64,000 bases of DNA from Kineococcus rhizosphaerae. Its GTDB lineage: Bacteria; Actinomycetota; Actinomycetes; Actinomycetales; Kineococcaceae. The stretch's first letter is position 1. Each line of letters begins with the position of its first letter. This document shows, piece by piece, positions 1 through 8,760 of the stretch. Below the pieces are notes generated by a model that saw only the letters and a list, made by a program, of their open reading frames with translations, ran no database searches and was not told the origin of the DNA. The DNA is taken from the NCBI RefSeq assembly GCF_003002055.1, contig NZ_PVZF01000002.1, forward strand, positions 124,001 through 188,000. The letters are read 5' to 3'. Made by a program: the position numbers and the translations under genes.

Positions 1-1
1 G

Positions 2-1000
2 CCCGACCGGCTGCGCGCCGTCGGCGTCGTGACCCGCAGCGCCGAGAGCGGTCAGCGCCTCACCGACCGCTGGGCGGTGCCGACCGTCCGCACGGTCGAC
101 GAGCTGGTCCGCAGCGACCGCCCCGACTTCGTCATCGCCTCGGTGCCGTGGGCGCAGATGCCGATCACCGTCCGCGAGCTGGAGGCGGCCGGGATCGCCA
201 CGCTCGCCGAGACCCCGCCGGCCCCCGACCTCGACGGGCTGCGCTCGCTGTGGAACGACGTCGGCGCCGGCGGCCGCGTGCAGGTCGCCGAGCAGTACCT
301 GCTGATGCCCGGCCACGCGGCGCGCCTGGCGCTGGTGCGGGCCGGGGTCATCGGCGAACCCACCCAGGTGCAGCTGTCCTCCACGCACATGTACCACGCG
401 GTCTCGCTCATCCGCGGTCTGCTCGGCGTCGACATGGACGAGGTCGTCGTCAACGCCCGCAGCTTCACCGCCCCGCTCGTGGACCCGCTCAGCTTCGGCG
501 GCTGGGACACCGGGGCGACGCCGCGACCGCGCGCGAACGTCCTGGCCACCCTCGACTTCGGCGGGAGGTCAGCGCTCTACGACTTCAGCGACAACCAGTG
601 GTGGAACCCGCTGCGGGCCCGGCGCATCGTCGTGCGCGGCTCGATCGGCGAGATCGTCGACGACGCCGTGACGCGCATGGTCGACCCCACCAGCCCCGTC
701 ACCTCGCCGTTGTCCTACCGCCGTCGCGGGGTGGACATGAACCTCGAGGGCGTCGACCTCGACACCGTGAGCTTCGACGGGCAGGTCGTGTACCGCAACG
801 CCTGGGCGGGCACCCGGATGTCGGAGGACGACATCGCCGTGGCCCAGATCCTCGCCGACACCGGCGCCTGGGCGCGGGGGGAGGGGCCGGAGCCGTACCC
901 GCTGGCGCAGGCCTGCCAGGACCACGCCATCGCCCTGGCCATGGGCACCTCGGCGGCCACCGGCACCGACGTGCGCGTCGCGAAGGAGGTGTGGGCCTGA
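2..1000 (+). CDS. Gfo/Idh/MocA family oxidoreductase, 5' end outside window
   Basis: The reading frame is open to the left edge, so the first visible residues (PDRLRAVGVVTRSAE) continue a Rossmann strand and the gene starts upstream of the window. The pattern fits the Gfo/Idh/MocA fold: an NAD(P)-binding half, then the substrate-binding half after an ETPP segment that stands where the family's EKP motif usually lies. Such proteins oxidise or reduce sugars, inositols or their lactones in the cytoplasm. It ends TGATG, overlapping the next gene by one base, so it leads a translationally coupled sugar-oxidation cluster. The loss of the EKP lysine, if the alignment by eye is right, could mean altered chemistry. 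Family call is good; substrate is unknown. Confidence 0.8.
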   Translation, partial: PDRLRAVGVVTRSAESGQRLTDRWAVPTVRTVDELVRSDRPDFVIASVPWAQMPITVRELEAAGIATLAETPPAPDLDGLRSLWNDVGAGGRVQVAEQYLLMPGHAARLALVRAGVIGEPTQVQLSSTHMYHAVSLIRGLLGVDMDEVVVNARSFTAPLVDPLSFGGWDTGATPRPRANVLATLDFGGRSALYDFSDNQWWNPLRARRIVVRGSIGEIVDDAVTRMVDPTSPVTSPLSYRRRGVDMNLEGVDLDTVSFDGQVVYRNAWAGTRMSEDDIAVAQILADTGAWARGEGPEPYPLAQACQDHAIALAMGTSAATGTDVRVAKEVWA

Positions 1001-1395
1001 TGCCCCTCGTCCGCATCGACCTGCCCGACACCACCTCCGTCGAGCTGCGCCGCGCCATCGGCGACGCCGTCCACGAGGGTCTCGTCGAGGGGCTGGGCAT
1101 GCCTGCGCAGGACAGGTTCCAGATCCTGCGGGCCCTGCCCGCGCAGGACTTCTCCTTCGACCCGCACTTCATGGGCGGCTCTCGCCGCGACGTGGTGTTC
1201 CTGCAGGTGCTCATGGTCCGCGGGTACTCCACCGAGGTGAAGAAGGCGACGTTCGCCGCGATCGCCACCCGGCTGGAGGCGGCCGGGGTCCGCCCCGACG
1301 ACGTGTTCCTGGCCGTCACCGAGAACGGCGGGGAGGACTGGTACGTCGGCCGCTCGGGGGACGACTCCGGGGACGACGCGAGCGCCACCCCGTGA
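1000..1395 (+). CDS. tautomerase-family protein (4-oxalocrotonate tautomerase-like)
   Basis: 131 aa. A strong AAGGAGGT site at 983-990 serves the ATG at 1000, which overlaps the previous stop. After the initiator methionine the mature protein would begin with Pro (MPLVRIDLPD), the catalytic N-terminal proline expected of tautomerase-superfamily enzymes. The segment SFDPHFMGG...RDVVFLQVLMVRGYS and the 130-residue length suit the longer tautomerase_3-like or two-unit forms rather than the 62-aa 4-OT monomer. It may interconvert enol and keto forms of acids produced by the neighbouring dehydratase and dehydrogenases. That link is inferred from context only. Confidence 0.75.
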   Translation: MPLVRIDLPDTTSVELRRAIGDAVHEGLVEGLGMPAQDRFQILRALPAQDFSFDPHFMGGSRRDVVFLQVLMVRGYSTEVKKATFAAIATRLEAAGVRPDDVFLAVTENGGEDWYVGRSGDDSGDDASATP

Positions 1396-2540
1396 GGGCG
1401 CTCGTCCTGCGCGCGCCCGGCACCCGCCCCGAGGTCGAGGACGTCGAGCTCGACGGCCCAGGACCGGGGGAACTGCTGGTGCGCGTCGAGGCGGCCGGGG
1501 TGTGCCACACCGAGCTGCACTACGTCAGCGGCGACATCGGCTGCCCGCTGCCGATCGTCCTGGGCCACGAGGGCACCGGGGTCGTCGAGGAGGTCGGACC
1601 CGGCGAGGCCGGCGGCCCCGACGCCGTGCGCGTCGGGCAGCGGGTCGCCTTCACCTGGCGCCCGCGCTGCGGGCAGTGCGAGCCCTGCGTCACGGGCCGG
1701 CCGGTCATGTGCGTGTACGGCCGCGTGCAGGCCCGCAGTGGCGGGCTGATGGACGGCACCAGCCGCCTGCGCCGCGGCGGTGAGCAGCTGCACCACTTCC
1801 TCGGGGTGTCCTGCTTCGCCGAACGCGCCGTCGTGTCCCGGCGCGCCGTCGTCGCCCTGCCCGACGACGTCGCCCCCACCCTGGCCGCGGTCGCGGGCTG
1901 CGCCGTGGTCACCGGCGTGGGAGCCGTCGTCAACGTCGCCGCCGCCGACGGCTCCCTCGCGGGCCGTCCGCTGCTCGTCGTCGGTGCCGGCGGGGTGGGG
2001 CTGTCCGCCGTCATGGGGGCCGCCCTCGTCGGAGCCGGGCCCGTGGTCGTGGTCGACGTCAGCGCGGACAAGCTCGCCCTCGCCCGCCGGCTGGGGGCCA
2101 CCCACACCGTCGACGCCTCCGGGCTGGAGGCGGCCGAGGTCGTCGAGGCCGTGCAGGAGGTGACGCGCGGGGGCGCCGACGTGGCGGTGGAGGCCGTCGG
2201 GAACCCCGCGACGCTGGCCCAGGCGTTCTCGGCCGTGCGCCCCGGCGGGACGGTCGTGGCCGTGGGCCTGTCCTCGGCGACGGCGACCGTCGCCGTCCCC
2301 GTCAACGAACTCGTGCAGCAGCAGAAGCGGCTCGTGGGCAGCCTGTACGGGTCGGCGAACCCGCCCGTCGACCTGCCCCGGCTGCTGGCCCTGCACCGGG
2401 CCGGGCGGCTGCCGCTGGAGGACCTGCTGGGGGCGACGTACCCCCTGGAGGAGACCGCCGACGCCTACGACGCGTTGCGGGCCGGAGCCGTCGGCCGGGC
2501 CGTGGTCCTGCCCGGGCCCCCCGCGGCGGTCGCCGCGTGA
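1392..2540 (+). CDS. zinc-dependent alcohol dehydrogenase (MDR family)
   Basis: 382 aa, starting at a GTG inside a GTGA overlap with the tautomerase gene. Catalytic-zinc ligands are visible in AGVCHTELH and LGHEGTGVV. The structural-zinc cluster is the four-Cys run CGQCEPC...C near residues 97-111. The Rossmann dinucleotide site VVGAGGVGLSAV lies near residue 200, followed by VVDVS, whose Asp suggests NAD over NADP. Members oxidise primary or secondary alcohols, polyols or aldehydes (the class-III formaldehyde/aryl-alcohol type is closest in look). Placed between a tautomerase and an SDR, it probably oxidises a sugar or polyol intermediate of this cluster. Confidence 0.88.
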   Translation: MRALVLRAPGTRPEVEDVELDGPGPGELLVRVEAAGVCHTELHYVSGDIGCPLPIVLGHEGTGVVEEVGPGEAGGPDAVRVGQRVAFTWRPRCGQCEPCVTGRPVMCVYGRVQARSGGLMDGTSRLRRGGEQLHHFLGVSCFAERAVVSRRAVVALPDDVAPTLAAVAGCAVVTGVGAVVNVAAADGSLAGRPLLVVGAGGVGLSAVMGAALVGAGPVVVVDVSADKLALARRLGATHTVDASGLEAAEVVEAVQEVTRGGADVAVEAVGNPATLAQAFSAVRPGGTVVAVGLSSATATVAVPVNELVQQQKRLVGSLYGSANPPVDLPRLLALHRAGRLPLEDLLGATYPLEETADAYDALRAGAVGRAVVLPGPPAAVAA

Positions 2541-3313
2541 ACGCCACGGACCGCTACGCCACCTACCCCAGCCTGCGCGGTGCGGGGGTGGTGGTCAGCG
2601 GGGGAGCCACCGGACTCGGCGCGCAGTTCGTCACCGAGTTCGCCGCCCAGGGCGCCCGGGTCGGGTTCGTCGACGTGCAGGAGGACGCCGGCCGCGCGCT
2701 GGTCGAGGCGGTCGCGGCGGCCGGTCACCCGCGCCCGGAGTTCCGCCGCGCCGACGTCCGCGACCTCGCCGGTTACCAGGAGGTCCTGCGCGGCCTCGCG
2801 GCGGACCTGGGCTCGGTGGGCGTCCTGGTGAACAACGCCGCCGACGACACCCGCCACGCCAGCACGGGCGTCGACCCGGCGGCCTGGGACGCGGGGTTCC
2901 GGGTGAACCTGGACCACCAGTTCTTCGCCGTCCAGGCCCTCGCGCCCGCGCTGCGGGCCGCCGGCGGGGGATCGGTGGTGAACCTGGGGTCGATCAGCAC
3001 GCACGTGAAGCTGCGCGACCTCGTCGTGTACCGCACGGCCAAGGCGGCCGTGGAGGGTCTGACGCGCGCGCTGGCGATCGAACTGGGCGCCGACGCGGTC
3101 CGGGTGAACTGCGTGATCCCCGGCTGGGTCATGACCGCCCGGCAGCTCGAGCACCACGTCGACGCCGAGGCCGAGGCCACCCTCGACCGCGAACAGGCGC
3201 TGGCCCGGCGGGTGCAGCCCGCGGACGTCGCCCGCCTGGTGCTGTGGCTGGCCGCCGAGGACAGCGCCGCCTGCACCGGACAGAACTGGATCGTCGACGG
3301 AGGCTGGATGTGA
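2537..3313 (+). CDS. SDR family NAD(P)-dependent oxidoreductase
   Basis: 258 aa, coupled to the upstream gene by GTGA. Classical SDR layout: cofactor glycine motif GGATGLG near residue 20, DVQ after beta-2 (acidic residue, suggests NAD), NNAAD near residue 97, catalytic Ser in NLGSIS and the YRTAK Tyr/Lys pair, and the C-terminal DGGWM ending common in sugar and acyl dehydrogenases of this family. Likely oxidises a sugar (for example xylose, galactose or arabinose to the lactone) before the dehydratase encoded next. Reaction class is secure; substrate is inferred from the operon. Confidence 0.9.
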   Translation: MNATDRYATYPSLRGAGVVVSGGATGLGAQFVTEFAAQGARVGFVDVQEDAGRALVEAVAAAGHPRPEFRRADVRDLAGYQEVLRGLAADLGSVGVLVNNAADDTRHASTGVDPAAWDAGFRVNLDHQFFAVQALAPALRAAGGGSVVNLGSISTHVKLRDLVVYRTAKAAVEGLTRALAIELGADAVRVNCVIPGWVMTARQLEHHVDAEAEATLDREQALARRVQPADVARLVLWLAAEDSAACTGQNWIVDGGWM

Positions 3314-5112
3314 ACGACGTGCAGGACACGACGCAGGACACGACGCAGGACACGACGCAGGACACGACGCAGGACACGACGCAGGACGGCGCGACCCCGC
3401 GGCGCAGCCGGGCCTGGTTCGGGGCCACCGGGCGCTCGGGCATGCTCTACCGCTCCTGGTTGCGCAACCAGGGGTACGGAGCGGACGTGTTCGACGGCCG
3501 GCCCGTCATCGGGATCGCCACCACCTGGTCCGAACTGTCCCCGTGCAACGCCCACCTCGACCGCGTCGCCGAGGCCGTCAAGCGCGGGGTCTGGATGGCC
3601 GGGGGTTTCCCCCTGGTGTTCCCGGTGATGTCGACCGGGGAGACCCTGATCCGCCCCACGGCGATGCTGTACCGCAACCTCATGGCGATGCAGGCCGAGG
3701 AACTCATCCGGGGCAACCCCCTCGACGGGGTGGTGCTGCTCTCCGGCTGCGACAAGACCACCCCCGCGCTCCTCATGGGGGCGGCCAGCGTCGACCTGCC
3801 CACGATCGTGGTGACCGGCGGGCCCATGCTCAACGGCAAGTTCCGCGGCCAGGACGTCGGGTCGGGGACCCACGTGTGGCGCTTCGAGGCCGAGATGAAG
3901 GCCGGGCGCATGAGCGCTCAGGAGGGGGCCGTCGCCGAGGGGTGCATGGCCCGGTCAGCCGGCCACTGCATGACCATGGGCACCGCCTCGACGATGGCCT
4001 GCGTCGCGGAGGCCCTGGGGATGCAGCTGCCCGGTTCGGCCGCCTGGCCCGCCGTCGACGCCCGCCGCGACGAGGTCGCCCAGGCCGCCGGCCAGCGGAT
4101 CGTCGCGATGGTCGAGGAGGACCTGCGCCCCAGCGCGATCATGACGCGCGGCGCGTTCGAGAACGCGATCCGGGCGACCGCCGCGATCGGGGGGTCCACC
4201 AACGCGATCGTGCACCTGCTCGCCCTCGCCGGCCGCCTCGGCGTCGACCTCGCGCTGGAGGACTTCGACACCCTCGCCCGCGACGTGCCCACGATCGTCG
4301 ACCTCATGCCGTCGGGCCGGTTCCTCATGGAGGACTTCTGCTACGCCGGGGGCCTGCCCGCGGTCCTGCGCGACCTCGCCGAGCACGGCCTGCTGAACAC
4401 CGGCCAGGTCACCGTCACGGGCCGGCCGCTGGGCGAGCTCGTCGCCGACGCCGAGTGCTGGAACCGCGAGGTCATCCGCGGGTTCGACACCCCGCTGCAG
4501 CCGGCGGGGTCCGGGACCGCGGTCCTGCGCGGCAACCTGTGCCCGCGCGGCGCCGTCCTGAAGCAGTCGGCGGCCTCGCCGCACCTGTTGCAGCACACCG
4601 GCCGCGCCGTGGTGTTCGACTCGCCCGAGGCCTACCACGCGGTCTGCGACGACGAGGACCTCGACATCACCGCCGACGACGTCATCGTCGTGCGCGGCGC
4701 CGGGCCGCGCGGTTACCCGGGCATGCCGGAGGTCTCCAACGTCCCGCTGCCGGCCAAGCTGCTGCGCGCCGGGGTGAGCGACATGGTGCGCATCAGCGAC
4801 GGCCGGATGAGCGGCACCGGGTTCGGGGCCGTGGTCCTGCACGTGGCGCCCGAGGCAGCGCTCGGCGGTCCGCTCGGCCTGCTGCGCACCGGGGACGTCA
4901 TCGCCCTCGACGTCCCCGCCCGGCGGCTGGACGTGCAGCTGAGCGACGCCGAGCTCGCCGCCCGCGAACCCTCCTGGCGCCAGAGCGCCGACGCGCCCGA
5001 GGGGGGCTGGCCCTGGCTGTACGCGCGGCACGTCCTGCAGGCCGACGAGGGCGCCGACCTGGACTTCCTGGTGGGTGCGCGCGGCAGCGCCGTGCCGCGA
5101 GACTCGCACTGA
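3310..5112 (+). CDS. IlvD/Edd family dehydratase, probably sugar-acid (aldonate) dehydratase
   Basis: 600 aa from a GTG at 3310 in a GTGA overlap with the SDR gene. Three [2Fe-2S] cysteines of the IlvD/aldonate dehydratase group are visible: SPCN (Cys79), SGCDKTTPA (Cys147, followed by the Asp/Lys metal-site pair) and GHCMTMGTASTM (Cys220). The enzyme removes water from 2,3-dihydroxy acids. Sitting behind two sugar-type dehydrogenases and beside GH3/GH10 glycosidases, an aldonate such as xylonate or arabinonate fits better than branched-chain amino acid synthesis. The first 27 residues are a low-complexity (Gln-Asp-Thr-Thr)5 tract made by a DNA tandem repeat, absent from typical family members. 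Confidence 0.85.
   Translation: MNDVQDTTQDTTQDTTQDTTQDTTQDGATPRRSRAWFGATGRSGMLYRSWLRNQGYGADVFDGRPVIGIATTWSELSPCNAHLDRVAEAVKRGVWMAGGFPLVFPVMSTGETLIRPTAMLYRNLMAMQAEELIRGNPLDGVVLLSGCDKTTPALLMGAASVDLPTIVVTGGPMLNGKFRGQDVGSGTHVWRFEAEMKAGRMSAQEGAVAEGCMARSAGHCMTMGTASTMACVAEALGMQLPGSAAWPAVDARRDEVAQAAGQRIVAMVEEDLRPSAIMTRGAFENAIRATAAIGGSTNAIVHLLALAGRLGVDLALEDFDTLARDVPTIVDLMPSGRFLMEDFCYAGGLPAVLRDLAEHGLLNTGQVTVTGRPLGELVADAECWNREVIRGFDTPLQPAGSGTAVLRGNLCPRGAVLKQSAASPHLLQHTGRAVVFDSPEAYHAVCDDEDLDITADDVIVVRGAGPRGYPGMPEVSNVPLPAKLLRAGVSDMVRISDGRMSGTGFGAVVLHVAPEAALGGPLGLLRTGDVIALDVPARRLDVQLSDAELAAREPSWRQSADAPEGGWPWLYARHVLQADEGADLDFLVGARGSAVPRDSH
3322..3387 (+). repeat. 12-bp tandem repeat encoding (QDTT)5-QD
   Basis: Five perfect copies of CAGGACACGACG followed by a half copy (CAGGAC) at 3382-3387, immediately after the start of the dehydratase gene. 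The unit is a multiple of three, so copy-number change keeps the frame and only lengthens or shortens an N-terminal tail. Confidence 0.97.
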
Positions 5113-5143
5113 CGAACGACCACCCGAGCACGGAGGAACCACC

Positions 5144-7507
5144 ATGGACCACGCGACCGAACCGTCCACCCGCCCCGGGGACCGGGTCGAGGAGCTCCTG
5201 GCCGCCATGACGCTGGAGGAGAAGCTCGCCCAGCTCGTCGGCCTCTGGGAGGGCCGTGGGGACACCGACAGCGACGGCGAGGGCGGCGGTGAGGGGGCGG
5301 CGGTGGCCCCGATGCAGGACACCATGCAGGTCGCGGTGGACAGCCTCGAGGGGTTCGCCGGTCAGGGGCTGGGCCAGCTCACCCGGGTCTTCGGCACGAC
5401 CCCCGTCGAACCCTCCGACCAGACGCGCGCCCTGATCGCCAAGCAGCGCTGGCTGCAGGAGAACACCCGGCTGGGCGTCCCCGCCCTGGTGCACGAGGAG
5501 TGCCTGACCGGACTGGCCGCCTGGAAGGCGACGACGTTCCCGGCCCCGCTGTCCTGGGGGGCCAGCTTCCACCCCGAGCTCGTGCAGGAGGTCGGGGCCG
5601 CGATCGGTTCCTCGATGCGCAGCCTCGGCGTCCACCAGGGCCTGGCCCCCGTGCTGGACGTCGTCCGCGACGCGCGCTGGGGCCGGGTCGAGGAGTGCAT
5701 CAGCGAGGACCCCTACGTCGTGGGGACGATCGCGGCGGCCTACGTGCGGGGCGTGCAGTCGACCGGGGTGATCGCCACGCTGAAGCACTTCGTCGGGTAC
5801 TCGAACTCCCGCGCCGGACGCAACCTGGCCCCCGTCCACGCCGGGCCGCGCGAACTCACCGACGTCCTGCTGCCGCCGTTCGAGATGGCCGTCCTCGACG
5901 CGGGGGCCCGGTCGGTCATGAACTCCTACACCGAGGTCGACGGGGTCCCCGTCGCCGCCGACGCGTCGTTGCTCACCGACCTGCTGCGCGAGCGGTGGGG
6001 TTTCACCGGCACCGTGGTGGCGGACTACTTCTCCGTGGCGTTCCTGGAACGCCTGCACGGGGTCGCGGGGTCTCCCGCCGACGCCGCCGCGCAGGCCCTG
6101 ACCGCCGGCATCGACGTGGAACTGCCCACCGGCGTCACCTACCTGACCCCGCTGGCCGACCTGGTCCGCGCCGGGCAGGTGGACGAGGCCCTCGTGGACC
6201 GCGCCCTGCGCCGGGTGCTGCGCCAGAAGGCCGAACTCGGTCTGCTGGACCCCGACTACGACCCCGCCGCCGGGATCGACCCCGACCGCGTCGACCTCGA
6301 CCCCCCGCAGCACCGCGCCCTGGCCCGGACGCTGGCCGAGGAGTCGATCGTCCTGCTGTCCAACGACGGCACCCTGCCGCTGCGAACCGCGGCCCGGGAC
6401 GAACCCCTGCGGATCGGCGTCGTCGGGCCCAACGCCGACGACACCTCGGCCCTGTTCGGCTGCTACAGCTTCGCCAACCACGTGCTGGCCCAGCACCCCG
6501 GTGTGGAGCTCGGACTCGACGTCGACTCCGTCCTGGCCGCCCTCGGCGCCGAGTTCGCCGGCGCCGCGCGCACGACCCACGTCCGCGGCGCCGACGTGGA
6601 CACCGACGACACCGGCGGTTTCGCGGACGCCGTCGCCGCGGCGGCGGCCTCCGACGTCTGCGTCGCCGTCGTCGGGGACCGCGCCGGGTTGTTCGGGCGC
6701 GGCACCTCCGGGGAGGGCTGCGACGCGGAGTCGCTGGAACTGCCCGGCGTGCAGCGCCCCTTCGTCGAGGCGCTGCTGGACACCGGCACCCCCGTCGTCC
6801 TCGTGCTGCTCACCGGCCGCCCCTACGCCGTGGACTGGGCCCTGCAGCGGTGCGCCGCCGTCGTGCAGGCGTTCTTCCCCGGCCAGGAGGGCGGCGGGGC
6901 GATCGCCGGGGTCCTGTCCGGTCGGGTGAACCCCTCCGGGCGCCTGCCGGTGTCGCTGCCCCGTTCGGTCGGCGCCCAGCCGTACAGCTACCTGCACCCC
7001 AGGCTGGGCGCGGCGAGCCCGGTCTCGAACATCGACACCGCGCCTGTGCGGCCCTTCGGGCACGGCCTGTCGTACACGACGTTCACGCACTCCGACCTGC
7101 GGCTGGCCGCGGCCGAGGTGCCGACCGACGGCGCGATCGTCACCACCGTCACGGTCACCAACACCGGCGACCGCGCCGGGGCGCACGTCGTGCAGCTCTA
7201 CGGCAGCGACCCCGTCGCCTCGATCACCCGCCCCGTCGTCCAGCTGCTCGGCTACGCCCGCGTCGAGCTGGCCGCCGGGGCGAGCGCCGAGGTCACCCTC
7301 GACGTCCCGACCCAGCGGCTGGCGTTCTCCGACCGCCGGGTGGTGCGCGTCGTCGAACCCGGCCGGGTCGACCTGTTCGTCGGCCACGACTGCGCCACCC
7401 CCGACCTGACCGCGGTGGTCGAGCTGACCGGTGCGGTCCACGAGGTCGGGACCGGCGACCGCCGGGTGGTGCAGGTCGACGTGCGGCCCGTCGCGGGTCA
7501 GCCGTGA
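5144..7507 (+). CDS. GH3 family beta-glycosidase (beta-glucosidase/beta-xylosidase type)
   Basis: 787 aa; ATG at 5144 behind CGGAGGAACC. The N-terminal GH3 TIM barrel contains LKHFVGYS and the nucleophile Asp in VVADYFS (Asp294). The alpha/beta sandwich follows, with the acid/base loop SGEGCDAESLELPG near residue 530, and a fibronectin-III-like C-terminal domain begins near residue 660 (FGHGLSYTTF). There is no signal peptide, so it should act in the cytoplasm on imported beta-linked oligosaccharides, releasing glucose or xylose. The xylanase 1.2 kb downstream favours xylo-oligosaccharides. Its 3' end overlaps the convergent VOC gene by 10 bp. Confidence 0.92.
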   Translation: MDHATEPSTRPGDRVEELLAAMTLEEKLAQLVGLWEGRGDTDSDGEGGGEGAAVAPMQDTMQVAVDSLEGFAGQGLGQLTRVFGTTPVEPSDQTRALIAKQRWLQENTRLGVPALVHEECLTGLAAWKATTFPAPLSWGASFHPELVQEVGAAIGSSMRSLGVHQGLAPVLDVVRDARWGRVEECISEDPYVVGTIAAAYVRGVQSTGVIATLKHFVGYSNSRAGRNLAPVHAGPRELTDVLLPPFEMAVLDAGARSVMNSYTEVDGVPVAADASLLTDLLRERWGFTGTVVADYFSVAFLERLHGVAGSPADAAAQALTAGIDVELPTGVTYLTPLADLVRAGQVDEALVDRALRRVLRQKAELGLLDPDYDPAAGIDPDRVDLDPPQHRALARTLAEESIVLLSNDGTLPLRTAARDEPLRIGVVGPNADDTSALFGCYSFANHVLAQHPGVELGLDVDSVLAALGAEFAGAARTTHVRGADVDTDDTGGFADAVAAAAASDVCVAVVGDRAGLFGRGTSGEGCDAESLELPGVQRPFVEALLDTGTPVVLVLLTGRPYAVDWALQRCAAVVQAFFPGQEGGGAIAGVLSGRVNPSGRLPVSLPRSVGAQPYSYLHPRLGAASPVSNIDTAPVRPFGHGLSYTTFTHSDLRLAAAEVPTDGAIVTTVTVTNTGDRAGAHVVQLYGSDPVASITRPVVQLLGYARVELAAGASAEVTLDVPTQRLAFSDRRVVRVVEPGRVDLFVGHDCATPDLTAVVELTGAVHEVGTGDRRVVQVDVRPVAGQP

Positions 7508-8364
7508 ACGGCGGGGGACCAGCCCGCCGGCAGGAACCGCAGGGTGAGCCCGTCGCGGTCCACGACGTGCCGTCCCGGGCCGCTCAGGGCGCTGGGACGG
7601 CCCCCGTGCCCGGTGACGACCCGGGACGCCGCGTCCGGGTCGGGGCAGGTCAGGGCGAGGACCCGCAGCCCGAGCCGGTGCACGTCGACGTCGGCGGCGG
7701 CCGGCAGCGGGTCCACAGCGTACGAGAACACCTCCAGCACGCCCGGTCCCGCCGCGAGGTAGCTGCGCACGTACCCGCGCTCGTCGCCCGGGTGCGGCAC
7801 CTGACCGAGCCGGCCCAGCCCCAGGCCGTCGGCGTACGTCGACAGCGCCTCGTCCAAGTCGCGCACCGTGGTCGCGGCGTGGTCGAGCACCGGGGTGTCG
7901 TCCTCGCCGTCCCCGGGGACGGGGTGCGTGACCCTCGCGGCGACGAGGTCGGCGTCCCAGACGTCGGTGTGGCGCAGCTCGCCGGCCACGAGTTCGACCA
8001 GCGCCCCGTCGGGGTCGCTGAAGAACACGATCCGCACCCCGCCGAGGGCGGTCATCGGTGCGATGACGAACTCCACCCCGGACCGGCTCAGCCGCTGCGC
8101 CCAGGCGTCCACGTCGGCCACCGTGAATCCGACGTGGCGGAAACCCGCCTGGTGGTTCACGCTCGTCCAGCCGCCGAGGTCCCCGTCCTCGACCCGGACC
8201 AGCCGCAGGAGCCCGGACCCGGCGCTGAGCCAGGCCTCCCGTGGTCCCCAGGAACGCTGGTGGGCGGGGCTCAACCCCAGGACGTCGACGTGGAACTCCA
8301 GGCTGCGGGCGAGGTCACGGACCCCGATCTCGACGTGGTGCAGTTCGACCGGTGCGGTGGGCAT
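7498..8364 (-). CDS. VOC (glyoxalase/extradiol dioxygenase fold) family protein
   Basis: 288 aa with two tandem VOC modules: ELHHVEIGVRDLARSLEFHVDVLGL starts the first, and LDHAATTVRDLDEALSTYADGLG starts the second near residue 155. Candidate metal ligands in the second module are the His of LDHAATT, the His of DVHRLG and the Glu of VLEVFSYA, the H/H/E pattern of type-I extradiol dioxygenases, though this is judged by eye. It is the only minus-strand gene in this cluster, convergent with the GH3 gene and divergent from the ABM gene (50 bp apart). Function could be dioxygenase, isomerase or small-molecule resistance; substrate unknown. Confidence 0.78.
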   Translation of the reverse strand: MPTAPVELHHVEIGVRDLARSLEFHVDVLGLSPAHQRSWGPREAWLSAGSGLLRLVRVEDGDLGGWTSVNHQAGFRHVGFTVADVDAWAQRLSRSGVEFVIAPMTALGGVRIVFFSDPDGALVELVAGELRHTDVWDADLVAARVTHPVPGDGEDDTPVLDHAATTVRDLDEALSTYADGLGLGRLGQVPHPGDERGYVRSYLAAGPGVLEVFSYAVDPLPAAADVDVHRLGLRVLALTCPDPDAASRVVTGHGGRPSALSGPGRHVVDRDGLTLRFLPAGWSPAVHG

Positions 8365-8414
8365 GGCCCCACCAGACCGCGACGACGCCCCGGCGGCAAC
8401 CCGGGAGGAACCCC

Positions 8415-8729
8415 GTGACCCTCGCCCTCGTCGTCCGTTTCGACCTGCCCGACGCCGCGGCGGCGCAGCGGTTCGACGCCCTGCTGGGCGCCGCGCTGCC
8501 CGCCGTCCGCACCGAACCCGGGACCCACCTCTACGTGCCGCACACCAGCGACACCGAACCCCTGGCGCGGCTGGTGTACGCCGTGTACGCCGACCGCGCC
8601 GCGCACGAGCGGCACAACGCCGCTCCCGCGATGGCGCGCTTCCTGCGCGAACTCCCGGGCCTGCGCGCCGCCGTGCGCGTCGAGGAACTCGTGCCCGTCC
8701 CGGACGCCCCGCGCGTCCCACCGGTCTGA
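8415..8729 (+). CDS. small ABM-like (antibiotic biosynthesis monooxygenase fold) protein
   Basis: 104 aa; GTG at 8415 behind GGGAGGA at 8403-8409. The dimeric alpha+beta barrel pattern is seen in LALVVRFDLPDAAAAQRFDALL..., the TEPGTHLYVPH strand and VYAVYADRAAHERHNA, typical of putative quinol monooxygenases and stress-responsive ABM proteins. It lies 31 bp before the xylanase gene and is probably cotranscribed. No catalytic residue can be assigned, as the family has few conserved ones. Confidence 0.7.
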   Translation: MTLALVVRFDLPDAAAAQRFDALLGAALPAVRTEPGTHLYVPHTSDTEPLARLVYAVYADRAAHERHNAAPAMARFLRELPGLRAAVRVEELVPVPDAPRVPPV

Positions 8730-8760
8730 GGCCGGTACCCCTCTCCCGAAGGAGTTCCCC

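Noticed and set aside
3322-3387. CRISPR-like repeat array
   Set aside because: 12-bp units with no spacers, in frame at a protein N-terminus; a simple tandem repeat. No CRISPR array or cas gene was seen anywhere.
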